Source of the DNA: Candidatus Cloacimonadota bacterium
GTDB taxonomy: Bacteria > Cloacimonadota > Cloacimonadia > Cloacimonadales > Cloacimonadaceae
Direction of reading: 5' to 3'
NCBI GenBank assembly: GCA_012519465.1
Contig: JAAYQD010000195.1
Coordinates: 1-10,005, forward strand
Length of the DNA: 10,005 nt
Shown here: one piece after another, positions 1 through 8,000 of the stretch
Position numbering within the stretch: position 1 is the stretch's first letter
Layout: each line of letters begins with the position of its first letter
Program-made: the position numbers and the translations under genes
Notes under the pieces: generated by a model
Databases searched by the model: none
Told to the model about the DNA's origin: nothing
What the model saw: only the letters and a program-made list of their open reading frames with translations

Positions 1-89
1 AGGTTGTTCATAAATTTGGTGAGGTTGACGTCGTTATACTTGGGGTCCGGGAGGACTTCACGCACGACAGCTTTTCTTTTTCTGGGCAT
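1..89 (-). CDS. rpsG: 30S ribosomal protein S7, N-terminal fragment (runs off window)
   Basis: The first 29 codons and two bases of the next are present; the rest lies beyond the left edge. The peptide opens MPRKRKAVVREVLPDPKYND and continues to LTKFMNN, matching the conserved basic N-terminus of bacterial S7 (typical form: MPRR..A..R.ILPDPKY, then a TKFIN-like segment). S7 nucleates assembly of the 30S head by binding the 3' major domain of 16S rRNA and lines the E site. The ATG at 87-89 is chosen because it gives the family N-terminus and sits 9 bases after an AGGAGG. Another ATG at 94-96 is out of frame and only 2 bases from that site. It follows rpsL by 13 bases, the usual rpsL-rpsG pairing. 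In E. coli, S7 represses its own operon, but the part needed to judge that here is outside the window. Confidence 0.96.
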   Translation of the reverse strand, partial: MPRKRKAVVREVLPDPKYNDVNLTKFMNN

Positions 90-98
90 CTTTCATAT

Positions 99-104
99 CC
101 TCCT
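99..104 (-). promoter_or_regulatory. Shine-Dalgarno of rpsG, overlapping the rpsL stop
   Basis: On the minus strand AGGAGG lies inside the string TAGGAGGATATG, so its first two bases are the last two bases of the rpsL TAG stop (103-105). Spacing to the rpsG ATG is 9 bases. A ribosome finishing rpsL would sit on this site, which suggests translational coupling of S12 and S7. The coupling is inferred from position. Confidence 0.85.
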
Positions 105-483
105 ATTTTTTTACCTTGGGACGTTTGGTTCCATATTTGGAGCGAGAGTTTTGACGACCCTCCACTCCGGATGCATCCAACGCACCACGTACTATATGAT
201 AGCGAACGCCGGGAAGGTCTTTCACACGACCACCGCGCACCAAAACGATGCTATGTTCTTGCAGGTTATGGCCTTCACCGCCGATATATGCTGTCACTTC
301 ATACCCGTTCACGAGACGGACACGGGCTACTTTTCGCAGAGCTGAATTAGGTTTTTTGGGCGTAGTCGTGTAAACACGAGTGCAAACTCCGCGCCTTTGC
401 GGACATCCCATAAGCGCCCTGTTCTTCTTCTGTTTCTTGATTTCAGTTCTGCCTTTTCTAATCAGTTGATTGATAGTTGGCAC
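103..483 (-). CDS. rpsL: 30S ribosomal protein S12
   Basis: A 126-residue protein, close to the usual 123-125, nearly collinear with E. coli S12. S12 sits at the decoding centre of the 30S subunit and controls accuracy of codon-anticodon pairing. Conserved blocks seen are [21 protein letters not shown] (about residues 31-51), [13 protein letters not shown] (66-78), [14 protein letters not shown] (83-96) and [11 protein letters not shown] near the C-terminus. K43 and K88 (E. coli K42 and K87 in mature numbering), the lysines altered in streptomycin-resistant mutants, are both wild type. D89, the residue methylthiolated by RimO in E. coli, is present. The start codon is GTG (481-483), fixed by the family N-terminus MPTINQL and by GGAGGT five bases upstream. 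It begins 31 bases after the rpoC stop with no terminator between, so cotranscription with rpoBC is likely. It ends with TAG. Confidence 0.98.
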   Translation of the reverse strand: MPTINQLIRKGRTEIKKQKKNRALMGCPQRRGVCTRVYTTTPKKPNSALRKVARVRLVNGYEVTAYIGGEGHNLQEHSIVLVRGGRVKDLPGVRYHIVRGALDASGVEGRQNSRSKYGTKRPKVKK

Positions 484-488
484 TGATT

Positions 489-494
489 ACCTCC
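489..494 (-). promoter_or_regulatory. Shine-Dalgarno of rpsL supporting a GTG start
   Basis: GGAGGT on the minus strand, 5 bases before GTG at 481-483, in the 31-base rpoC-rpsL spacer. It decides the GTG start: no ATG is available at the position that gives the conserved S12 N-terminus. Confidence 0.85.
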
Positions 495-514
495 AGTTTA
501 TTTTTATCTGCTTA

Positions 515-3500
515 TTAGAAGTCAAATATGTCATCGCTTTCTTCCTGTACTTCAGGGTGGGCGAGTTCGTTAATGATTTGCGCCACGGTTTTACCTTCGG
601 CGACTGCTTTATCGATCATGGAATTATAGCGTTTGGTACCGGTTCCCACAGGGATGCGGCGTCCCAGGATGATGCTTTCCTTCAGGCCTTCCAGGCGGTC
701 TACGCGGCCTTCGATGGCGGCAATGGTGAGCACCTTGGTGGTCTCTTGGAAAGATGCCGAAGAGAGCCAGCTATCGGTGAGCAGAGAGGTCTTGGTGATA
801 CCCAAAAGCAGCTGCTCAAACTGTGCCGGCGCTTTGCCAAATTGCATCACTTCACGGTTTTCACGCTCCACATGCACCTTATCCACAATATCTCCTTCCA
901 GGAAGGAAGTGCTGCCGGAATCGGTGATGCGTACTTTCTTAAACATCTGGCGGATGATCACGCTCACGTGTTTGTCGTCTATCTTCACGCCTTGTTTGCG
1001 ATAGATTTCCTGGATTTCATTGAGGATCATGATTTGGGCTTCGATCACGCCTTTCACCAGCATATCGTGGGGGTCCAGAGGACCATTGGAGAGGGCGTCT
1101 CCGCTTTCCACATAGTCTCCACGGTGCACGATGATGCGCTTGCCGGTGGGGATGGAATATTTGCGGCCAGCTAATGCCTGCCCTTTTTGGACGGCGTCTC
1201 CGCTTTCCACGATGCTATCCTGAAGCTCTGGAATATCGAAGGTATAGCCAGCCAAGGGTGCACCCACTTTCACATTTTGACCCTCTTCCACCACCACTTC
1301 CATGGTTTTGGGGATGGGGTATTCAATGGTTTTGCCGGTACGCTTGGAGACGGTGACGGTCACCTTTTTCTTGTCGTCAATCTGGATGCTTACCTTGCCA
1401 TCGTTATCGGCATGCACGGCTCTATTGGTGAGGAGGACGATGCGATTGTGCAGGTCGTCTGTTTGCAGCAAGATTTTGCCATCTGCCGGGGAAAACAATC
1501 CATTGGAGGGCGTCACAAAGATATCACGTCCGGTTTTCTTGAGTCCACCGATGGTCACGCGCCCGTCGATATCAGATATCTTGGCTTTATCCTTGGGCAC
1601 GCGGGCTTCAAAGAGGTCTTGCACGCGGGGCAAGCCACCGGTGATATCACGCTGTTTGATGGTCATACGCGAGGTCTGACCCAGCACGTCTCCAGTATTC
1701 ACGGATACACCATCTTTCACCCGCACAATAAGGCCCGCAGGCAAAGGCACGAAGGTGGCGGAGCCATCCTCGGCAACGATGCGGAATTGGGGCTGCTTTT
1801 TGCGGTCTTTGGATTCAATGATGGTGATATCCTGGCTGATGGTGATATCGTTGTATTCTTCTTTGAAAGTAATGTCTTTGATAAAGTTATCGTAATGAAG
1901 GGTACCTGTGGCTGTGGAAATGAGGGGGTTGTTGAATTGGTCCCAGCTCAGGAGTTTGGTGGCTTTGGTGATGCGGTCGCCATCGTTTACATGCACTCTG
2001 GCAGCATATTCCACCTTGTATTCTTCCAAGATTTTGTTTTCATCTTCCTCATCCACCAGCACGATCTTGCCCAAGTGGGAGACGGAGATGAGGTGGCCTT
2101 CCACGTTCGTGACGGTATTCATTCTATCAAAACGCACGATACCGTCGTGATTTGCCGCCACTTCTGCCAATTCGGTGGCAGTGGAAGCGGCTCCTCCAAT
2201 ATGGAAGGTTCGCAGGGTGAGCTGGGTTCCGGGTTCACCGATGCTTTGGGCAGCGATTACGCCAACGGGATCGCCAATGGTGGCGGGTTTTTGGGTGGCG
2301 AGGTTGCGGCCATAGCATTTGGCACAGATTCCGGTGGAGGATTCACAGGTGAGCACAGAGCGCACGTAAACGCTCATGATGCCGTGGTTTTGGATGGTGC
2401 GGGCTACCTCGTTGGAGATTTCCTGACCGGTTTCCACCAGGATTTTGCCTTCCACGATGGGATCGATCACGTCTTCGGCGGCGGTTCTGCCTTGGATTCT
2501 TTCAGCCAGGCTCTGCACCACTTCGTTACCTTCCTTCAGCATGCTCATATTCACGCCGCGGATGGTGCCGCAATCTTCTTTGGTGATGATGGCGTTTTGG
2601 GCTACGTCCACCAATCTGCGTGTGAGGTATCCGGCGTCTGCTGTTTTGAGGGCTGTATCTGCCAAGCCTTTACGCGCTCCGTGAGTGGATACAAAGTATT
2701 CCAACACGGTGAGGCCTTCGTAGAAGTTTGATTTGATGGGTGTTTCGATCACGTCCACGCCACCGGTTGCGCCTATCTTGGAGGGTTTGTCCATCAATCC
2801 GCGCATTCCGCCCAATTGTTTGATCTGGTCTTTGGATCCACGGGCTCCTGATTTGTACATCAGGAAGATGGAATTGTGACCCTGGCGGCTCTCGGTGAGC
2901 TCGTCCATCATCTCGTCTGTGACGCGCACGGTGGTCTTTTTCCAGAGATCCACCACACGTCCGATGCGTTCGTTTTCTGTGATGCCACCTTTTTGATGGA
3001 GGTCAAACACCTTTTTCACTTCCACTTCGGCTTGTTCGATGATCTCGTCTTTATTTGCGGGAACCACGATGTCTTTGTAGCTGAAGGTGACTCCGGCGCG
3101 GGTGGCATAGCCCAATCCCATGTCTTTCAGTTCATCCAGCATAATGGCAGTGCGCCATTGCCCCACAACGTCGTAGGAGAGCATGGCGAGGTCGTTCAAT
3201 TTACCTTTGTCAAATGTATAATTTTGGAATCCCACTTCAGGGGGGATGATCTGGTTGAAGAGCACTCTGCCCACGGTGGTGGTGATCATACCTTTCTCGG
3301 TATGCATCCTGATCCAGGTGTGGATATCCAGGCTGCGTTCTTCTTCGGTACTGCCTTTGATGCTGCAAAGCTGTTCTTCGGCTTCAAAAGCCGCCACCAC
3401 TTCCAAGGGACCATAAAAGTGACGCATTGAATTGGGCTCTTCGGGCATATCCTCGGTTTCCATGGTGAGATAGAAGCAGCCCAAAACGATGTCTTGGTTG

Positions 3501-4999
3501 GCTGCCATTGCCAGGCGTCCATTGGCGGGGAGGAGGAGATTGCGGGTGGAAAGCATCAGCACACGGGCTTCAATCTGGGCTTCCACTCCCAGGGGCACGT
3601 AAACGCCCATCTGGTCACCATCAAAGTCTGCATTAAAAGGCACGCAAACCATGGGGTGAATCTGGATGGCTTTGTTATCCGTGAGCACCGGCATAAAGGC
3701 TTGGATGCCAAGGCGGTGCAGGGTGGGGGCACGGTTCAAAAGCACGGGGTAATCCTTGATTACGTCTTCCAGGATAGACCAGATTTCCGGCTGTTTATTC
3801 TCGATGAGCTTCTTGGCGTTTTTCACCTTGTCCACTTCGCCCATTCTTTGCAGGCGTTCGATGAGATAAGGTTTGAAGAGCTCCACAGCCATATCCTTGG
3901 GAATGCCACATTCATGCAGCTTCAGCTCGGGTCCCACGGTAATCACGGAGCGGCCTGAATAGTCCACTCGTTTTCCCAATAGGTTTTGGCGAAAGCGACC
4001 TTGCTTGCCTTTCAATTGGTCGGAAAGAGATTTGAGGGGGCGATTGCCTCTGCCACGCACAGGGCGGGGCTTGCGGGAGTTATCGATGAGGGCATCCACC
4101 GCTTCTTGCAGCATTCTCTTTTCGTTGCGCAGAATCACTTCCGGGGCTCTGATTTCGATGAGCTGTTTGAGGCGATTGTTGCGTGTGATCACGCGGCGGT
4201 AGAGGTCGTTAAAGTCTGCCGTTGCAAAGCGTCCACCCTCCAGAGGCACCAATGGGCGCAGGGTGGGCGGCAATACGGGCAGAGCCTCCATGATCATATC
4301 TTCGGGGGCGTTTCCGCTCTTGATGAAGGCATCCACCACTTTCAGCTTGTTGATCAGCTTTTGTTTGTGGAGGGTTGCCTTTTCCATTTTGAGGCGGGAA
4401 CGGATGTTGAGTGCCTCGTTTTTGAGATCGATGCGTTTGAGCAGTTCGCGGACGGCTTCGGCACCCATCAGGGCTACGAAATTGTCGCCCAAGGTGTCTC
4501 TATTTTCATAGTATTCGTCCACTTCGATGAGGTCAAACTTTTCATAAGGGGCATCACCGGGATCGATCACGATATAAGATTCGTAATACAGCACGCGTTC
4601 CAGATCCTTGATCGTCATATCCAAGAGGGTTCCGATCTTGCTGGGAGCGCTTTTTACAAACCAAATATGAGCGATGGGCACTGCCAGTTGGATATGTCCC
4701 ATCCGGGTGCGGCGCACTCTGGAGGTGGTTACCAACACGTTGCATCGATCGCAGATAGTGTTTTGGAAGCGTTTCTTTTTATATTTTCCGCAGGCACATT
4801 CATAATCCCTTTCGGGCCCGAATATGCGTTCGCAAAAGAGCCCGTCTTTTTCGGGTTTCAGCGTGCGGTAATTGAGTGTGTCGGGTTTGGTTACTTCGCC
4901 CTGAGACCATGAATTCATAATGGTATCGGGAGAGGCCACTTTGATACGCACAAAGTCGTAGTCGTTTGGTCTAAGCTCGCGTCTTGCGTCCTTCAGCAT
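515..4999 (-). CDS. rpoC: DNA-directed RNA polymerase subunit beta'
   Basis: A full-length beta' of 1494 residues (E. coli 1407); with beta it forms the catalytic core of RNA polymerase. Landmarks in order: N-terminal zinc site C68/C70/C83/C86 (motif CACGKY then CDRC); the active-site loop NADFDGDQM at 456-464 with Mg-binding D458, D460 and D462; the second zinc site C810, C885, C892, C895; and the trigger loop around LRTFHIGG with H933, resuming at DITGGLPR (1118-1125) after an SI3-like insertion. The C-terminal block with GIT.SLLT.SW.SAASFQETT and the TGTG segment is intact. The ATG at 4997-4999 is chosen over an in-frame start 16 codons upstream at 5045-5047, because it gives MLKDARRELRPNDYDF, has GGGGAGG just before it and leaves a one-base gap to rpoB. 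The extra length over E. coli comes mainly from a jaw-region expansion (see repeat entry). It ends with TAA. No frameshift was seen. Confidence 0.99.
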   Translation of the reverse strand: MLKDARRELRPNDYDFVRIKVASPDTIMNSWSQGEVTKPDTLNYRTLKPEKDGLFCERIFGPERDYECACGKYKKKRFQNTICDRCNVLVTTSRVRRTRMGHIQLAVPIAHIWFVKSAPSKIGTLLDMTIKDLERVLYYESYIVIDPGDAPYEKFDLIEVDEYYENRDTLGDNFVALMGAEAVRELLKRIDLKNEALNIRSRLKMEKATLHKQKLINKLKVVDAFIKSGNAPEDMIMEALPVLPPTLRPLVPLEGGRFATADFNDLYRRVITRNNRLKQLIEIRAPEVILRNEKRMLQEAVDALIDNSRKPRPVRGRGNRPLKSLSDQLKGKQGRFRQNLLGKRVDYSGRSVITVGPELKLHECGIPKDMAVELFKPYLIERLQRMGEVDKVKNAKKLIENKQPEIWSILEDVIKDYPVLLNRAPTLHRLGIQAFMPVLTDNKAIQIHPMVCVPFNADFDGDQMGVYVPLGVEAQIEARVLMLSTRNLLLPANGRLAMAANQDIVLGCFYLTMETEDMPEEPNSMRHFYGPLEVVAAFEAEEQLCSIKGSTEEERSLDIHTWIRMHTEKGMITTTVGRVLFNQIIPPEVGFQNYTFDKGKLNDLAMLSYDVVGQWRTAIMLDELKDMGLGYATRAGVTFSYKDIVVPANKDEIIEQAEVEVKKVFDLHQKGGITENERIGRVVDLWKKTTVRVTDEMMDELTESRQGHNSIFLMYKSGARGSKDQIKQLGGMRGLMDKPSKIGATGGVDVIETPIKSNFYEGLTVLEYFVSTHGARKGLADTALKTADAGYLTRRLVDVAQNAIITKEDCGTIRGVNMSMLKEGNEVVQSLAERIQGRTAAEDVIDPIVEGKILVETGQEISNEVARTIQNHGIMSVYVRSVLTCESSTGICAKCYGRNLATQKPATIGDPVGVIAAQSIGEPGTQLTLRTFHIGGAASTATELAEVAANHDGIVRFDRMNTVTNVEGHLISVSHLGKIVLVDEEDENKILEEYKVEYAARVHVNDGDRITKATKLLSWDQFNNPLISTATGTLHYDNFIKDITFKEEYNDITISQDITIIESKDRKKQPQFRIVAEDGSATFVPLPAGLIVRVKDGVSVNTGDVLGQTSRMTIKQRDITGGLPRVQDLFEARVPKDKAKISDIDGRVTIGGLKKTGRDIFVTPSNGLFSPADGKILLQTDDLHNRIVLLTNRAVHADNDGKVSIQIDDKKKVTVTVSKRTGKTIEYPIPKTMEVVVEEGQNVKVGAPLAGYTFDIPELQDSIVESGDAVQKGQALAGRKYSIPTGKRIIVHRGDYVESGDALSNGPLDPHDMLVKGVIEAQIMILNEIQEIYRKQGVKIDDKHVSVIIRQMFKKVRITDSGSTSFLEGDIVDKVHVERENREVMQFGKAPAQFEQLLLGITKTSLLTDSWLSSASFQETTKVLTIAAIEGRVDRLEGLKESIILGRRIPVGTGTKRYNSMIDKAVAEGKTVAQIINELAHPEVQEESDDIFDF
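1082..1327 (-). repeat. Three tandem 27-residue repeats in the beta' jaw region
   Basis: Inside rpoC, residues 1225-1251, 1252-1278 and 1279-1306 align without gaps over 27 positions, the third having one extra residue. The shared pattern is an aromatic residue, one residue, I-P, then a V..G..V..G..L.G tail. The central glycines fall at 1240, 1267 and 1294 and the IP prolines at 1230, 1257 and 1284, each exactly 27 apart. The third copy matches the single unit of E. coli beta' that ends in V.EGERVERGDVISDG. The tail resembles the barrel-sandwich hybrid (lipoyl/biotinyl-like) fold that is common in beta'. DNA identity between copies is modest, so the duplication is old. An 18-base exact match (1094-1111 and 1193-1210, encoding VESGDA) links copies 3 and 2 but is out of register by six residues. 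Confidence 0.75.
1664..2182 (-). other. SI3-like insertion in the beta' trigger loop (within rpoC)
   Basis: Between the first half of the trigger loop (RTFHIGG, ending about residue 936) and its second half (DITGGLPR from 1118) lie about 175 extra residues, roughly 940-1112. Thermus-type beta' joins these halves with only a few residues, whereas E. coli has a 188-residue insertion here (SI3). Segments such as ARVHVNDGDRITKATKLLSWD and LPAGLIVRVKDGVSVNTGD parallel the E. coli SI3 sandwich-barrel repeats. It is useful as a lineage marker: SI3 is absent from Firmicutes, Actinobacteria and Thermus. Boundaries are approximate. Confidence 0.85.
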
Positions 5000-5000
5000 C

Positions 5001-8000
5001 TTACCTCCCCTGGATGTCTTCGGATTCTTTGATGAATTCGATGTCAAAGCCCAGCGATTTGAGCTCGCTGATCAATACATTGAATGATTCCGGCACGCCT
5101 GGAGGCGGCGGATTTTCACCTCTGGTAATGGCTTTGAAGGCGTTGTTACGGCCTTCCACGTCGTCGGATTTGATGGTGAGCATCTCTTCCAAAAGATGGG
5201 CTGCGCCATAAGCTTCCAGCGCCCACACTTCCATCTCTCCCAAACGCTGTCCGCCGTGTTGGGCTTTTCCGCCCAGAGGCTGTTGGGTGATGAGGGAGTA
5301 GGGGCCAGTGGAGCGGGCATGCATCTTGTCTGCCACGAGGTGATTGAGCTTCATCATATATATTACGCCCACGGTCACGCGTTCGCGATAGGGCTCGCCA
5401 GTTTTGCCGTCATACAGCACTTGCTTGCCGTCGGGTTCAAAACCGGCTCTGGTTAGTTCTTGTTCTATATCCTGCACGGAAGCACCGTCGAAGATGGGGG
5501 TTTCCACATCAAAGCCAAGGGTCTTGGCAGCCATCCCCAAGTGGGTTTCCATGATTTGGCCGATATTCATACGGGAGGGCACGCCCAAGGGATTCAACAC
5601 GATATCCACGGGGGTGCCATCTTCCATAAATGGCATATCTTCGATGGGAGCCACGATGGAGATCACGCCTTTATTGCCGTGACGTCCTGCCATTTTGTCT
5701 CCCACTTCTATTTTGCGCTTTTTGGCTACAAATACTTTCACCATCTTGCGCACGCCGTATTGCAATTCGTCTCCGTGACGGATGCGGTCTTGCGCTTTGC
5801 GGAAGAGATTGTCGCTTTGCTCCAGGGATTGCTTTACCTTGAGGATGATCTGGCTGTAGATTTGTTGGTTCTTTTCGGGGTCTTCCACCAGCTCCACATC
5901 CAAATCCAATCTGCGGAAATTGATGCGGGCGATATCTTTCTCGGTGATCTTTTTGCCGGGCATAATGAAGAAAACGTTGGATTTTTCATCCCAGATGGTC
6001 TTGGCTGTCTCGCCTAAGAGGGCGGCAGTAAGCTTTTCTTCTTTGAATTCTTCCACTTTGCGGCGGCGCTGGTTTTGTTCGCCTTTCAGCTTGATCAGTT
6101 TGGATTCGATGTCTTCTTCTATATCCAGTCCGTCTTCCAGGCGGGAGAATACTTTGACGTCTATCACCACTCCTTCCATGCCGGGCTTGGCTTTGAGGGA
6201 GCTGTTGGTAAAATCACCTGCACGATCGCCAAAGAGGGCGCGCATCAAGTTTTCTTCCGGAGAAGGATCGATCTCGATGCTCTTGGGGGTTACCTTACCC
6301 ACGATGATATCGCCGGATTGGATTACGGAACCAACGCGGATGATACCGGTTTTATCCAGGTTGCGCAGGGCATGGGCAGGCACGTTGGGAATGTCATATG
6401 CCAGTTCTTCACGGCCGTTTTTCACGTTGCGCACCAATACTTCCATCTCTTCGATATAGATGGAGGTGAGGGTGTCTTCCCGTGCCACCTTTTCGCTGAG
6501 GATGATGGCGTCTTCATAGTTGTAGCCATACCAGGGCATGAAAGCCACCAGCATATTTGTGCCCAATGCCAGGCGGTTGTCTTCCACGCAGGCGCCGTCT
6601 GAGATGGGCTGTCCCTTTCTCACGGTATCGCCAATGTGCACGATGGGGCGCTGGTTTTCACAGGTATCCTGGTTTGTGCGCACAAACTTTTTGAGCTCGA
6701 TGCGGTTGCCCGTGCCCAAATAGAAGGCTTCGTCTTTTTCATTGAGGGGTTTCAGCTCGATAAAAGAGGAGCTGATCTTGGTAACCACGCCGTCATAAGG
6801 AGCCACGGCAATGGTGGAGGTGTCCATGGTGACGATCTTCTCCATTCCCGTGCCCACAAGCGGTGCCTGGGGATTGATGAGGGGAACTGCCTGACGCTGC
6901 ATGTTTGAGCCCATGAGGGCGCGGTTGGCGTCGTCGTGTTCCAAAAATGGAATCATGGCAGCGGATACCGATACCATCTGTTGTGGCGCCACATCCATAT
7001 AGTCCACCTGCTCTGGTGTCACCTGGATAAAGTCTCCATTCTGGCGGGCAAAGACGGTTTCGTTTTTGATGCTGCGGTCATCATCCAGCTCGATATCGGA
7101 TTGGGCTATGATATATTCTTCTTCCTGGGCGGCATCCATATAGCGGTATTCGTTTGTCACCTTGCCATTTTCCACCTTGCGGTATGGGGTTTCTATAAAG
7201 CCCAAAGGATTGATGCGAGAGTAGATGGAGGGTGATACGATGAGACCGATATTGGGCCCTTCCGGAGTTTCGATGGGGCATACTCTGCCATAGTGGGAAA
7301 AGTGGACGTCGCGCACTTCAAAGCCGGCTCTTTCACGGGTTAAGCCACCAGGACCCAGGGCGGAGAGGGCACGTTTGTGCCTCAGCGATGCCAAGGGGTT
7401 GGTTTGTTCCATATATTGGGAAAGTTGGCCGGTGAGGAAAAATGATTGCACCACGGAGATGAGGGCGTTGCTGCTCACCAGGTCGTGAACGGTGATTTCA
7501 TCTGTATTGGAGATGGACATCCGCTCTGTGATGATGCGAGCCACCATGGAAAGACCGGTGGCATATTGTTCTTGCAAGAGCTCACCAACGGTGCGTACGC
7601 GGCGGTTGGAAAGATTATCTATATCATCGATTTCATCTTCATCGCGATAGATATCGATGAGGGTCTTGAAGATGTTTACAAAGTCTTCCAGGCAGAGGGT
7701 GAGCACGCTGGGATCAACGTCTATTTTTAAGCGGCTGTTGATTTTATAGCGTCCCACATCGCCCAGGTTATAGCGTTTTTCATTAAAGAACATCCTATCC
7801 ACCAATTGGCGTGCAGCCTCCAGGGGTGCTTCTTCGCCGGGGCGGATGAGGCCATAAATCTTGTGCAGAGCTTCTTCCTGGTTTGTGGTGGGATCTTTGG
7901 CGATGGTGTTTTCCAACACTTTGCGGGCGATCTCATAATCGTAATCGATTACTTCCACATTCTTGATCTTATGCTCTTTAAAGATTTCGATGAGGTTATC

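Noticed and set aside
1187..2731. Long plus-strand open frame (514 codons) opposite rpoC
   Set aside because: It is a codon-bias shadow of rpoC; its translation is low-complexity (His-, Gly- and Phe-rich), matches no family I know, and it has no convincing ribosome binding site.
3986..4912. Plus-strand open frame of 308 codons opposite rpoC
   Set aside because: It is also antisense to highly conserved rpoC sequence in the register that rarely gives stops; no domain is recognisable.
5000..5047. Upstream in-frame start that would extend rpoC by 16 residues
   Set aside because: The added residues (MTSNSSKNPKTSRGGK) are not family-like and would overlap rpoB by 47 bases; the ATG at 4999 has a strong ribosome binding site at the normal place.
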